Shown: positions 48,288 to 61,323, counted from the first letter of the stretch. The stretch: 64,000 nt of DNA from Salarias fasciatus (GCF_902148845.1 NC_043754.1:21383431-21447430), one strand, 5' to 3'. Notes: a model not told the origin generated them from the sequence alone. Program-made: numbers and translations.

Positions 48288-51200
48288 ATGGAGTTAGCCG
48301 CTCTGGTCGCCTTGACTCTGTTGCTGGGGGCGCTGGTAGTGCTGGTGGCGCTGGCGGTGGGCAAACGGAAGGAGGAGATCCAGGAGGAAACGGAGCAGGC
48401 CGCGGAGTTTGCCGGTAAGAGCCCGTAAGGAGCTAAGGTAACTCTATAGCTAGCTGGCGGAGGGAGGGAGGGAGGGAGGGAGGGGGGTATCGGTTCACCG
48501 GCGGCTCCCGCCCCCACTTCATTCATTCATTCAGTTCACTCAGTGTGCGAGATATCTGTCAAAGTTCCCCGTCGCGTTCACAAACACGAAACCGAGCGTT
48601 AAAACTTTCAGCTCTCCGCTGTTTCACTGACCAATGGGACTGTAGCTTATTGTCGCGTCATCCCGTTTTATTACTCTGGATGACAGAAGTTCACGGTTTA
48701 TCTCTCCTGGCAGTCCGTCCCTGCACCGGGCGGTGATCAAACCATTACATGTTCAGTGTAATAAACTGGATTTTGAAAAAATAAGCAAAAAATAAATAAA
48801 TGATTGGATAAAAGGATTTATTACGGGCAGAAAGAAAATCAGCTCACTGACTTATGATAAAATTGGGAAACTGACTAGTTTTGTCAGAAATAATCTTACC
48901 AACAGGTGTTGTTGTGACTTAACTGTGTTCTCATCACTAGATCTGAGGTATAAAAGATTATTTATCACTTCATTGTTACACTTAATGTTCTTGCCATAAA
49001 AAAATCTATTATTCAGTCAGTAAGATCAAAAAGAAAACACCGTAGTTGTTTTTTAAGTAATCAGAAGTCAATCAATGAAGAGGAACTCAGACACACACGC
49101 AAGTACACACACAAAACAAAAAAATACCAAAGCCCATATGTGATAGTCATGTAAATGTTTTGGTTTGTCTCTCAGCTGAAGGGAATGTTGTGAAGGGCCC
49201 TCCATCCAAGAAGCAGAAGCAGGAGAAGCAGCGCGCCCGCAAAGACAAACCCTCGCAGCACACGTTCAACCATCCGCTGCTGGCATCCTCGCTGAAGGTA
49301 AACGCGACGTGTCGCACCAACACCCAGACCCCACGCCCCATGTCCACCTTGGTCCAGACACAGTGACTGTTGAATTTATTTTCATTTTCAGCCTGTGTGT
49401 GAATTTGTCTCCCTGTTTTTTTCAGAGCCACAGTGGGAATGTGACTTGCCTCGATTTCAGCAGTAATGGGAAATACCTGGCGTCCTGCGCAGACGACCGG
49501 ACCGTCCGGATCTGGAGCACCAAAGACTTCCTGGACCGGGAACACAAGTGTTTCAGAGCCAACGTGGAGCTGGATCACGCGACACTGGTCCGCTTCAGTC
49601 CAGACTCCAAGTGTGTGAATTCTTTGAACGCAGCTCGTTCAGTTAAAGCTTGACCAGTACGCTGAACTGAGAGCGCCTCTCTTCTCCTGCAGGGCGTTCA
49701 TCACGTGGCTGGCCAACGGAGACACCATTCGGATCTTCAAGATGATGAAGAAGGACGACGGCACTTTTACCTTCAAAGCTGCAGCGGAGGATTTCCCTCA
49801 GAAGCACAAAGCTCCCATCCTCAACATTGGCATCGCAGAGACTGGTACACAGCTCCTCAGTTTAAATGTTAGGTTTATGATTAAAATAATAATAATAATA
49901 ATAAACTTTATTTGTATAGTGCAAAAAACAAAAATAAAAACAATATCAAAATAAACGTGATAAGAACAGACAGCCAATCAATCGCATCAGAAACGTCCAG
50001 TCAACTAAAAGCCCGATTAAATAAAAGCGTCTTCAGCTGCTTTTTAAAGGAGTCAATTGTATCAGCCACACGGAGGGACAGAGGCAGGGCGTTCCATAGT
50101 TTTGGAGCCACGGCCTGAAAGGACACATCTCCTCTAGTTTTAAAACGCGTTTTTGGTACCATGAGGAGGTTCTGGTCTGAGGAGCGGAGCGAGCGGCCAG
50201 GTGAGTACGTTTGAAGCAGATCACAAAGATACTTAGGAGCCTGATCATGCAAGGCTCTGAAAGTCAATACTAGGATTTTAAAATCAATCCGAAATTTAAT
50301 AGGGAGCCAGTGAAGAGAAGACAGAACTGGCGTGATGTGTGACCATCTGCTGGACCCCGTTAAAAGTCTTGCTGCGGCATTTTGAACCAGCTGAAGACGG
50401 TTAAGAACATTTTTGTTAAAACATGAGAAGAGAGAGTTGCAATAATCTAAACGAGAAGAAATAAAAGCATGAATCACCAACTCCAGATCAGTGCCGGATA
50501 AAACTGGCTTCAGCTTTGCAATATTTCTCAAATGATAAAAGCAATTTTTGACCAAAAGTCTTGAATGGTTGTCCAGAGACAGGGACTGGTCAAACCAGAC
50601 ACCGAGGTTTCTGATGCTCGACTGGACAGAGGGGCCCAGAGAACCAAGGTGACGCTTAATAAAAGGGATTTTCTGCTCAGGGGCAATTATCAAAGATTCA
50701 GTCTTTTCCGAGTTTAACTGGAGATAGTTTTCAGAAAGCCAAGTCTTTATACATGAGATACAGTCCATTAACTCAGACAATTTGTGCAACTCACTCTCTT
50801 TAAAAGAAATGTACAATTGAATGTCATCAGCATAGAGATGATAAGACACATGTTTAAAATGGCGAATGATTTTGCCAATGGGGCTGATGTACAATAAAAA
50901 CAGAATTGGACCCAAGACTGACCCCTGAGGAACACCATACACCAAAGGAGTGGCTTCAGACAAAATGTTATTGGCACACACTGAGAATGTCCGATTGGTC
51001 AGGTACGAAGAGAACCACTCTAGAACCATTCCAGAGATTCCAAAGTCAGTGTTCAGCCTTTGTAACAGGAGTTTATGGTCCACTGTGTCAAAAGCTGCAG
51101 ATAAATCCAGTAGAACCAGAACTGAATACTGACCAGAGTCTGCAGCCATCTGAATATCACTGGACACTTTTAGCAGAGCAGTCACACACAAAAGACATCA

Positions 51201-51676
51201 CAAATGTAGAAATGACTGTAAACAGATTTTTGGAGGGAGTTGACTTATTTTCTGTGCAGTAAAGAGTTCCAGTAAAGAGCAGGTCCTGTTTGGAGTCAGT
51301 TTCTTGAATTATCTTTCTCTAAGTACGGTGTTGTGTTTTTCATCTCGCAGGTAAGTTCATCATGAGCGCATCGACTGACACCAGCATCCACATCTGGGAC
51401 CTGAAAGGAGAAGTGCTGGCCTCCATCAACACCAACCAGATGACCAATTCTTATGCTGCCATCTCCCCGTGTGGCAGGTTCGTCCCACTTCTCCATCCCG
51501 ACTGATTAAACCTGTGACATCAGAGTGGGGGTTTGTTTGTTTGAAAACTGCTTTCTGTGTTTCTGAAATGCTCATTTGCAATTCAGTTACATTTCTTTGA
51601 AGCGTCATGTTCATTTGAAGCTCCAGCATTAAATCTAAATGAGCCGATTCTGATTCTCGACTCATGTGGAACCATG

Positions 51677-51714
<38 letters not shown>

Positions 51715-52433
51715 TGCGTTCAGGTTCGTGGCGTCTTGTGGTTTCACTCCGGACGTGAAGGTGTGGGAAGTCTGCTTCGGGAAAACAGGAGAGTTCAGAG
51801 AGGTGACGCGAGCCTTCGACCTGAAGGGCCACTCTGCAGGCGTCCATTCGTTCGCCTTCTCCAACAACTCTCACAGGTAACACCGGGCGGCGCCAGACCA
51901 GCCGAACAGCGTGCTGCAGTTATCTTAGGTCTTCCGCCTGACACCCTTTCTCTCCGCTGGTCCCCGCCAGAATGGTGACGGTCTCCAAAGACGGCACGTG
52001 GAAGCTGTGGAACACCGACGTGGAGTACAAGAAGCAGCAGGACCCGTACCTGCTGAAGACCGTCCCCTGCTCGTCCTCCGACGGCAGCCGGGTGGCGCTG
52101 TCCCCGGACGGCCGGGTGCTGGCCGTCAGCGACGGCCGCGACGTGGCCATGTACGACGCCGCCAGCGGCCGGCTGGAGGAGGAGCTGCGCGGCGTCCACG
52201 CCACCGAGATCACCGACCTCAGATTTGACATTAACGGCCGCTTCCTGGTGTGCAGCGGCGACAAGGCCATCAGGGTGTTTCACAACGCGCCGGGCTACCG
52301 TGCGGCCATCGGGGACATGCAGGACATGCTGAAGAAGGCACAGAACGAGGCCATGAAGCAGAGACTGCAGCAGCAGATCAAAGAGGCGCAGAGCGCTCTG
52401 GACGCCGTGCTCGCCGCTGCTCCCAGCGAGTAG
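48288..52433 (+). CDS. tbl2: transducin beta-like protein 2
   Basis: Seven exons (48288-48414, 49176-49297, 49426-49610, 49693-49844, 51351-51477, 51724-51876, 51971-52433) give 442 residues; human TBL2 has 447, also from seven exons. Residues 3-25 or so (ALVALTLLLGALVVLVALAV) are a membrane anchor that holds TBL2 in the ER membrane. A Lys-rich linker (PPSKKQKQEKQRARKDK) precedes a WD40 propeller with blades at SHSGNVTCLDFS/DDRTVRIWS, HKAPILNIGIA/DTSIHIWD, GHSAGVHSFAFS/DGTWKLWN and VHATEITDLRFD/DKAIRVF. A C-terminal amphipathic helix (MLKKAQNEAMKQRLQQQIKEA) ends the protein. In the family, TBL2 binds phosphorylated PERK and supports ATF4 translation under ER stress. Intron 4 contains an antisense LINE. 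No frame problems. Confidence 0.97.
49885..51190 (-). mobile_element. 5'-truncated L2-type LINE with open reverse transcriptase frame
   Basis: One uninterrupted frame of 396 codons (50001-51191, minus) carries the reverse transcriptase core: DLSAAFDTVDH (motif A with catalytic Asp), GVPQGSVLGPILF, YADDIQLY (motif C, catalytic YADD), the domain end LDYCNSLFSCF, and LQNAAARLLTG-type and PKLWNALPLSLR motifs usual in fish L2 and Rex1 relatives. The N-terminal endonuclease is missing, so the copy is 5'-truncated near 51185 and cannot move by itself. The 3' end (minus) reads TATACAAATAAAG then (TTA/ATT)n at 49886-49908, the short tandem tail of L2-like elements. The clean frame indicates a recent insertion, antisense in tbl2 intron 4. 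Confidence 0.9.
51678..51711. repeat. (TG)n in tbl2 intron
   Basis: A TG microsatellite ends 12 bases before the tbl2 acceptor at 51723, replacing the usual pyrimidine tract with a TG/T-rich one. Confidence 0.85.
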
Positions 52434-52548
52434 AACTCTCGGCTTCAGCCTCGGACTGGTAGTGTTTTTATTTCCCTGCAGTGTCGACGACTCTCTCTGC
52501 TGCTCAGCGATCCGGACGGAGCAATGATCTGAACCGCATGCCGTTTGA

Positions 52549-52554
52549 ATAAAG
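52549..52554 (+). terminator. tbl2: polyadenylation signal, tbl2
   Basis: AATAAA about 115 bases past the stop codon, in a short AT-rich stretch. Confidence 0.65.
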
Positions 52555-52579
52555 AATATCTTTTTATGGAGCGGTCACA

Positions 52580-53594
52580 TGATATGGCATTTCATTTTCA
52601 CTTCTTTTCAGTGTGGTTCTTTTGTTTTATTTTAGAGATTACAGAACATAAAGTGTACAGAAAGTGATAACTACTGACATAAACACCAAAAATAAAACCA
52701 AAAAAAAAACATGAAGGATAAAAGTAAAACTTTTTTTTTTAATTGTTTTTATCACCTTGTTGTTTAGTGGGATGAAATCTCATCTAAAAAACTGAACTTC
52801 TGTATCATGAAGCACAAATGCTGAGTTAAAAACAAGGAGAAATTTACTGTTGGATCCCATTCAAATGAATGAATACCACTTTGATGAAGGCTCAGTTCAG
52901 TACTTGGAAAATCCCACATTTTGATCTGTTTTCATTTCCTTATTGAATCATTGAATAGATTAATAACACACGAACAAGGTGTTTGCTGAGAAAAGCCCGG
53001 AGACGGTGTCAAAACTCTGGAAAAAGAAAAAATATCGTAAACATGATCACAAGAAAGTTTTTTATTCCTTCTCTGGAACCAGTTCAAATGTTGCATACAG
53101 ACTTGATGAAAACACCCAACTGATTTGTTATCTGATCAACAACAGATAAACTTTGACATTAAATTTTTATAGGTGTAACTGTTCTCCCTCACACCATTTC
53201 CAATGATAATAGAACTATTACGATATATTTTCTTCCTTTTGAAAATGTTTCCAGTCTGTTTTTTAAACATGTATATTTATTTATATTGTGAACACTTGTG
53301 TTTCGTTGTAAATTCTTATTTTTCTATCATTTATTTGTTAATAATTCAAAAGTTTTTAGTATTGGAATATTAAAAAATATATATATTTAGTATTTTGACA
53401 TCTATTATTTTTTGAATATTAATATATAGTAACAATAACGATAATTTATTGTTTATTTGTTACATTTTGTTCAATAAAGTTTTAACAATTAAAAAAAAAA
53501 AACACCGCTTGGCTCTGACCCGGAAGTAGTTCCGGGCACGTGTTCCTCGTGTGTCTACAGCAGCACGAGCCGCACTAGCTGTCGGTAAACGTGA
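52580..53594. other. intergenic, tbl2 to mybbp1a
   Basis: Very AT-rich with no exon seen. The final 90 bases turn GC-rich and carry the mybbp1a promoter; CACGTG (E-box, MYC-type) lies at about 53537-53542, some 55 bases upstream of the start codon, which fits a nucleolar growth gene. Confidence 0.5.
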
Positions 53595-56569
53595 ATGTCT
53601 GTGGAGATGGTGCAGCTGTCGGAGCCGGTCCGGCCCGCCGAGGCCCGGCCCGGCGGGGTCCTGCAGCAGAACCGGGTCTTCCTGGACTTCTTCTGGGACC
53701 TGGCCAAACCGGAGCAGGACGTCCGGCTGAAGGCGGTGGAGAGCCTGGTTCAGTACCTGAAGACAGGGGGCAAGGTGAGCCCGGTTCTGGGGATCCGGTG
53801 GGGTTGTTCTGGGGGTCTGGGGATCCGGTGAGGCTGTTTATTTTCCCCTCCAGTGGTTCTGGTGTTTATTATAGTAAACAGATTCTCATATCCTTTAACG
53901 GAAACCTTTCTCTGAGTGTCTGTAGGGTTTCAGCCTTTATTTGCCTCTACCTGAAGCCATTGAGCAAATACACAGTTACACATGTGTTATACAAATGTCA
54001 CTAATTAATACCGAAAACAATAATGTGAAATGTGCTTCAAGAGATTGTGTGTGCTGTGTGTGTTTGTGTGTGTGTGTAGGAGGATGAGCTGGAGTACACT
54101 CTCAAAAGGCTGGTGGATGGACTGGCTCACACGCGGGAGGCGGCCCGGCCCGGATTCAGCCTTGCTCTGGGGCAGGTGGGTGGACTCGTGCTTCACCCGT
54201 TTTGATTTTCGCGTCTCGGTTCCGAGATGTTCTCACGTGACGGTTTGCTCCTCAGGTCTTGATCGCCTTCCAGGACGTCTCCCTGCAGAGCGCGCTGGAC
54301 CGGATCAAACAGAGGCACGCCATCCAGGCGGCGAAGAAGGTCCGTCTCACTGCGGTTGTTTTCAAAACGTTGGTCCTGAACCCTGATGAAGGTCAAACTC
54401 TTCTGTTGCTTAGAAACTTGCCAGGAACGCCATGTTCGGGAACCTGTTCGGCGTCCTCGCACTGCACCAGTCCGGCCGCCTCTCGAAAGTAAGTCCGCTC
54501 ACGCTTAGTGAACGATGGATGGAAACACCCGCCGCACGTTCAAGTGTGTGTTTGTGTGTGTTTAGGAGCCGCAGGTGCTGTTGGGGTGTGTGCAGCTCCT
54601 CCAGAGCCTGAGTCAGCACAAGCAGCACCTGAAGGACCTTCCTTCTAAACCATGGTGGACATCCTGGTGGAGGTAAGCCCCCCGTGACCCCCCCCCCCCC
54701 GGACCGGTGTGGTGTCTCCCGGCTCCAGGGCTGTGCTCCGTCCCTCAGGTCCCGGAGGAGGTGTTTGAGGAGGTCCTGCTGGCGGCGCTGCAGACCGACC
54801 TGTCGGCGGCCTTCAGCACGCCGGAGCAGCTGCAGCTGCTGCTGGTCGCCCTGCAGCACTTCCCCCAGAGCCTCACGCCCAAGAAGCTGAAGAAGCTGGT
54901 GGGTTCGTCCACCGTCATCAACGCCGAGAACATCCCCAAGTACGAACCCCGCCGCCCCGGCTCGTTCACGCCGTCCCGCCTCCCGCTTCGGCGCGTCTTT
55001 ATTGTGCGGCTGTGCCGTCCGGCAGGCTGACGGAGGTGCTGAAGAAGACGGCTCAGTCCGTGAAGAAGGAGAAGATCCTCCCGCCCGTGGTCCTGGACCT
55101 CCTCAAGCTCTCCCTGAAGGAGGACAGCTTCCAGCTCTTCTGGAGTAAAGCCATCACCGAGGGCTTGTTCCAGGAGCCGTCGGGGCCCACGCAGTGAGTA
55201 GGATCAGGCGGCGCGAGAAGCTTTTCTTCTCAGTGACTCGGCCGTATTGCAGTTACGTCTTTACTTTCGCGTCCCCCAGTCGATCAGAGTTGGTGTAACT
55301 CGGCGCTCTCCCGTCTCCACGCAGCTACATGAGCTTCCGCCTGCTGGGCAGCGCCCTGCCGCTGCTGTCGCTCGCCCAGCTGAAGGAGGTGCTGTCCGGG
55401 GAGGTGATGCTGCACTACGGCGAGCACGTGGTGTCGGCACAGGTCAGGCTCTCTGTTGACATCTCACAGCTGCACCACAAAATCAGTTCACTTCCAGTTT
55501 GACAAGGCTGACACTCTCAGCTCAGTATCTTAACCTCCTTTAATAATTTCATTTCTAAACCCTGAAGATGGACTGATTTTTTTTTTTTTTTTCCTTCTCT
55601 CTCAGAAACCGGACCGCTTCAAGTTCTCCCCAGAGATGGAGGCGTACGTGTCCAGCTTCCTGGAGGGCTGCCGGGACTCGGACCGGCAGCTGGCGGTGCT
55701 GGTGGCCTTCTCCTCGCTGACTCACCAGGGCTGCCCGGTGGTGCCGCCGGTGTGGAGGGCGGTGCAGCACCTCCAGCCGGCGGCGCTGCGGAGCTACGTG
55801 GACTGGCTGAAGAGCATGTTCCTGCAGCCTCAGATGGACGCGCTGCTGGACTTCAGCAGCCGCAGGCAGAAAGCCAAGCAGGACGCCGCCGAGCCGTGAG
55901 CGACCGCGTCCCACTTCAGGCGAGACGCCTCGGACTGGAGGCTGAAAGCGACTCTTCTCTTTCAGGAAGGACAACGCCGTCGCCCGCCTCAGGAAGTGGA
56001 TCGTTTCTCGACTCTGCTCCATCGTCGACAACCACCAGGTGAAGAAGGAGGAGGAGCTCGTCATGGACGTGGCCAGGTGAGGCTTCCCCGCTGTGGGAGG
56101 GCGTTTCGATGAGGACAGAGCGCCGTCAGCCGGTGTCGTTTCCGTTCCAGGTTCGTGTTCTTCCACGCTTTCTTCAGCGCCAAGAAGTCCACGCCTGAGG
56201 TGCCGGAGACCTCGGAGAAGCTGTCCGTCCCGCTGGATGAGAGCTCCACCGCCGTGCTGGTCGGCTCCTTCTTCGGGTGAGCTCAGTGCAGCAGTGCTTT
56301 CTCGACATGTTAATGACGCGCGCCTCTGTTAAGTGACCTTTGACCTTCCCCCACGCAGACTCCTCATGTCCATGCACCACCTGCCGCCCGCCGACGAGCC
56401 GCCCGAGGGGGCGGCCGGCGGCCAGAAGCGCGCGCTGGGCCTGACGGCCGACGGCACCCTGTGGATCCACCACCTGGTCCAGTACGCCCAGCTGCTGCTG
56501 AGCCAGCCCCGACACGCCCAGCCCCGCCAGCCCTTCAGCCCCGAGCAGAGGCAGGCCTGGGACAGGTGG

Positions 56570-56608
<39 letters not shown>

Positions 56609-59600
56609 TCTGGGAAAGCGTAGTCCCCCCTCTGCTGGAAGACGGAGGACGTAACAGGTCTGTGGTTTTTCCCGCAGCGTGTTGGAGTCGGTGTCCAACT
56701 TGAAGAAGAAAGCGAAGAAGGGAAAGTCGGCGGAAAGCAACGCCTTCCAGCAGCTCTTCCTGCTGGTCGGCATGCACCTCTTCAAGGTAGAACCAGTCGA
56801 ACTCCACTGAAACATGCAACATCACGCTATTCAAAAATGTGCAGAACAGAAAACCTATAAACAAAGGCAGAATATACAGAAAGACTGTTTGTCCTGCAGG
56901 CGCCAGAGGAGGTGCTGGACATCATCAAGGACCTGCAGAGCTGTGTGGACAGAGCTCTGGAGAAGAAGGCCAAGAAGAAGAAGAAGAAGCAAGGTGAGGC
57001 TGCAGAGCCGCACACACGACTCCGCCTCTGCAGGCAGCCAGGATCACTCAGGAAGCTCCGCGCGCAGCCGGACGTCGGGTCTTCAGGGCCGCAGCAGATT
57101 CTTCTCGTCTGTTTTTAAAAGTCTGTTTGACGTTTTGCTCCCTGGAGTAGACGCGGAGCAGCAGGACGAGCCGGAGTGGGTGGAGGTGATGGTGGACATC
57201 CTGCTGTCCCTGCTGTCCCAGCAGAGCCGACACCTCCGGCAGGTCTGCAAGACGGTCTTCTCCTCCATCTGCGCGCACGTCAACGCCGCCGCCCTCGCCG
57301 CCATCCTGGACGTGAGTAGCCGCCGCGCCGCCGGAGGAGCCGCGGGGAGCCGGACGCCACTGACGCCGCGTTCGTCCCCTGCAGGTTCTGGACCCGGAGA
57401 AGGACGACGCCGTGGTCGTCACCGACGACACAAACACAGCTCAGGAAGAGGAGGAGGATGAAGAAGATGATAAAGAGATGGAGGTCGGTCTTTATTTCTT
57501 TTTTTTTCATGGATCTACTCATGGACCGGCTTTATTCACTTAGAACTTGTGCCGATGTGCTCCGTGTGAAAGGACGAGAAGTCAGAGGAGTCAAATGACG
57601 AGACCGACGAGGACGATGATGATGATGATGGAGATGAAGAGGAGGAGGAAGAACAGGAAGAGGAAAAGATGGAAGTGGACCAAAACTTCCGCTTGGCGAT
57701 GATGAAGGTCCTCCACCAGAAAAAGCCTCTGGTGCGTCTTCACATGGACTCGTCTCCACGTCAAGGTTTCCCTGCAGGTGGAGTTTTATTGCGAAAGCTT
57801 TTTAATTTTATTTTCCACTCTGTTCAGGTCAACGAGGAGGAGGACGACGACGACGGCGGCGGCGCCAGCAGCGACGACGACATGGACGACGACGCCATGA
57901 TGGAGCTGGACAAGAGCCTGTCTGCGCTCTTCGCAGAGCAGAAGAAGAAGAATCAGGCCAGACAGGAGGAGAAGACCAAGCTGCAGAAGGAGAGGACGCT
58001 CGTCCGACAGTTCAAGACCAAGGTAGCCGAGCTGCGGCCCGGACGCTCGCCGCCTGGCCTCGGCGACAGACGGCTGCTGAATCCAAAAATTTATATTGAA
58101 TTCTACGGAAACACACAGTTAGCCAAGGGTTAAAAATTAGACTCATTTGCTCGACGGTTTGAAGTGAAAAGACGCGGTTCCCCGCCGGCAGGTGCTGGAC
58201 CTGGTGGAGGTGTTCGTGGCGCGGCAGGCCGGCAGCCCGCTGACCATCGATCTGCTGATGCCGCTGCTCGCCGTCATCGAGAAAGGAATGAGCTCCAACA
58301 GCGACCAGCAGGAGCAGGACTTCCTGCGGCGAGCCGCAGACATCTTCAGGTGAGCGCCGAGCTGTAATGGATCGGGTGTATAGTAAACGTCGCACTTCCT
58401 GCTCTTCTGTTCTTGTTCAGGTTCCCTCTCTCCAGCGTTGCTTTGGCCCTGACTGCTCGTCTCTCTCCCGCTCTACAGAAACCAGCTGTGCAGGTCCAAA
58501 GTGTACTGCAGGACCGCCGGCGACCGACAGGGGGAGCTCCACGACCTGCTGGACAGCCTGCTGACCAGGAGCCAGAGGCTGTCCGACTCCTCCGTCTGCC
58601 TCTACTACTTCAGGTGCTCCAGCGTGTGGAGAGCAGGGCGCCGGCGCCTCCCGTTGGCTCGTTCTGACGTGTCGTGTTCTCGCAGTGCGTGTCTCTACGT
58701 GGTGAAAGTTCTGCGAGGGCCGCCTCCCGCCGACGCCAAGGAGGAGCGGAACGCTGCGGCGGAACACGTGGGTTTCACCCGCCTGCCCGTCTTCTGACTT
58801 TAGAAGAGTCAGGAACAGTCCGGAATAACCTGCTGGGTTCTGGCTGTTTGCAGCTGAGCTTCATGGGTAACGTGGACATGGATCGAGTTCCCGGCCTCTT
58901 CAGGGACGCTCTGACGTCCTTCATGAGCAGGAGGAAGAGTCCTCTGACCACGCAGATGTTCACCGACCTGTTCGCCAGGTTTCCCGTGAGTACGGGGCTT
59001 GGGTCGTACGTCCGCCGCCCCGCAGCCCGCCGCCCTCGCCCAGCGGCCATCTGTTACTTTTCCAGGTCCTGTGTGTGAGCCTGTTGGACACGGCGGTGCA
59101 GCACATCACATCTGGAGTCCGGGAGCATCAGCAGGTAGCGAGAACAGACGAGATCACCGTCACCGAGTTAATATTTGCTTCATATCATTCTCTGAATAGA
59201 AGGAGTGGTCTTTGAATGTGACACACGGGGGGCTGGAGACGCCAGTCTGGCGTTTTCCTCAGCGCAGAGCTTGTTTTCTCAGCCAGCCGTCGAGGTTCGG
59301 CTGCCTGCCGCTGAGCGCCGTGTCCCGCCTGTGTTTCAGGGCCAGGCGTGCGTGCTGGTGCTGCGCGCCATGCAGAGCCGCGAGGTGCAGCGGCTGCTGA
59401 GCGGCCCGCGCTGGACCCAGCTCTGCGGGGCGGTGTGCAAACAGCTGCAGGAGGTGAGTTCCAGCAGATCCGTCCTGCTGATTGGAGGCTGTCTTTATTA
59501 GAATAGCGGCACGAGGCTGGCGCTGCGGGCCTCGCCGTGCTTTAATTAAATTATCACAGAAGGTTTACGAGATTGCGCGGCGCCATGATAAATGATGATC

Positions 59601-61103
59601 GGAGCCGCTGCCTTGCCCGCCGTCCTCTGCGCGTCCTCCGGAGAGCGCCGGGCGACGACAGAAGCTCCACGCTGTCTTGTCCTCTCCTCTCCTCTCAGAG
59701 TCTGCAGCAGGTCGGCCCGCTGGAGAGCAAGGTGGCCAAGGACAAGGTGGTGAAGCTCCTGGAGCTCTGTCACTTCCTGGTGAAACACGTCCGCCAGCAG
59801 GTAGGCCATCCGGCAGCGCCGGCGGTGAACCGACGACACTCAGACGGCTCGCTCACCCCCGCCTCCCCCCCGCAGAAGCTCTCCGTGGAGCTGGAGCCTC
59901 TCCAGGAGGCCCTGCAGGCCCTGACGGACGCCATCGCTTTCAAGAAGACGGGCAAGCTGGAGGACACATACTGGGCCGTGATGAAGCACTTTGGAGTCAT
60001 GTGAGTGTGTGTGTGTATGTGTGTGTGTGAGTGTGTGTGTCCAGCTTCTACACGTGCTTCGTCTCCAGAGAGCTCGCAGGAGGCTGGAGTGTGTGGATGT
60101 CTGTGAACGGCGAGCGGCCGGCTGTGAAGCTGCGGGTGTGGGAGCCGGGGTTTCAGAAGCGTCGTCTCGTCGCTGACGGGCTCGTCGAGAGCTCGGGCGC
60201 ATTAAGTCCCATTTCAGCCGTGAGTCACGGCGTCGAGACGTTTCAGTTTGTGCTAACGCGAATTACTCATCCCCAGCGTTCCTCCTCCTCCTCTTCCTCC
60301 ACAGCGCGGACTGCGCCGCGCTTCGGTTTCAGTTTTAATCAGCTCGGGTATTAAATTATGTTGAGAACAAGGACGCACCGCTGCACCTATTGATCCCCCT
60401 CTCGCGCCACCGCCGCGATACTTCACCCGTTGGTCGCGGCAAGCCGACCGGAAACCCAATTACTCATCGGCAGGGTGAAGAAATCGACGCTCTCTGGGAG
60501 AAGTCCAGCTTCTCTGCTCCTTTTATTACCCGGAGCAGGTTTCCCCACTGTTAGAGTAATCAGATTACCTCAGAACGCCGATAATGAATCGTTTTGCCGC
60601 AGCCTCACAATGTGACTCAGATGATGACATGAGAAGAGTCACAGGCTCATGTTTGGACACTAGTGGGTGCTGTGGATTGCTTTTTTTAATAAATTGACAG
60701 AAAACTAGCACCGGTGCGTCACTGAAACTTGTCCCCTTCTTGTTTTCGTGTTCACATTTGCAGAAAACCCAAAGTTGAAAAGACGAAACCCGACGCGGAG
60801 GCCAGCGAAGACGCAGCTCCGAAGAAGAAGAAAGGCTTCCTCCCGGAGTCCAAAAAGCGGAAAAAGCGCAACAAGCCGGAGCCGGCGGGAGGCGACCCGG
60901 CCCCCAAAGACAAACCGGCAGCAGAGAAAGGACAAGCCAAAAAGAAACGTGACAAGAAAAACAAAGGGAAGCGAGCGGCGGACGGCGCGGCGGCGACGCA
61001 GCCCAGCCCGGCCAAGAAGAGCAAGACGCAGCCCGAGAAACAGCCGGCCAAGAAGAAAAAGAAGAAAGGCAAGCAGAAGAAAGAGGGAGGGGGGCAGAAA
61101 TGA
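53595..61103 (+). CDS. mybbp1a: MYB-binding protein 1A (Pol5-like nucleolar protein)
   Basis: Twenty-seven exons, first 53595-53774 and last 60764-61103, give about 1275 residues (human 1328). The N-terminal two thirds are a helical HEAT-like solenoid typical of the Pol5/MYBBP1A family (VFLDFFWDLAKPEQDVRLKA, FSLALGQVLIAF, LQLLLVALQHFPQSL, FHAFFSAKK). A central acidic domain follows at about 57430-57900, with long Asp/Glu runs, then more helices (LDLVEVFVARQAGSPLTIDLL). The last exon codes for a Lys-rich nucleolar localisation tail (KKKKKKGKQKK). The protein shuttles between nucleolus and nucleoplasm, represses or activates transcription factors including MYB and p53, and takes part in ribosomal RNA production. 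The frame breaks once at about 54647-54649 in the fifth exon (54566-54672); one lost A in an A run restores KDLPSK to TMVDILVE. A (GCC)n repeat lies right after the donor of the exon at 56359-56565. Confidence 0.95.
56570..56608. repeat. (GCC)n trinucleotide repeat
   Basis: About 12 GCC units begin four bases after the splice donor GTGGGC of the mybbp1a exon 56359-56565. If the intron stayed in the RNA, the frame would run into a polyalanine stretch and stop at a TAG about 20 codons on. Confidence 0.85.
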
Positions 61104-61323
61104 AGTGAACACTGCAGCTCAAACGGACACAAAGAAGCTTTTTGTAATTTTCCTTTTAAGAGCGGCTGTGTGGGCCGGCGGCGGCGCGGCGAGCTGACTC
61201 AATGTTAGCCTGTCTCCGTACAAGATGATCTTTTATTGAAAACTCTACCTGTGTGGGAAGTGAATTAAGAAAGATTATTTTTCCAAAGTGTGCTTTCTTT
61301 TGAGCAGAAGAAACGGCTCTGCC

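Noticed and set aside
57430-57700. Asp/Glu repeat as a coding microsatellite artefact
   Set aside because: An acidic domain is a normal part of MYBBP1A, and the frame is kept on both sides.
60705-61132. Hydrophobic minus-strand frames, up to 185 codons, opposite the mybbp1a tail
   Set aside because: They are the complement of Lys-rich codons, which gives Phe/Leu runs.
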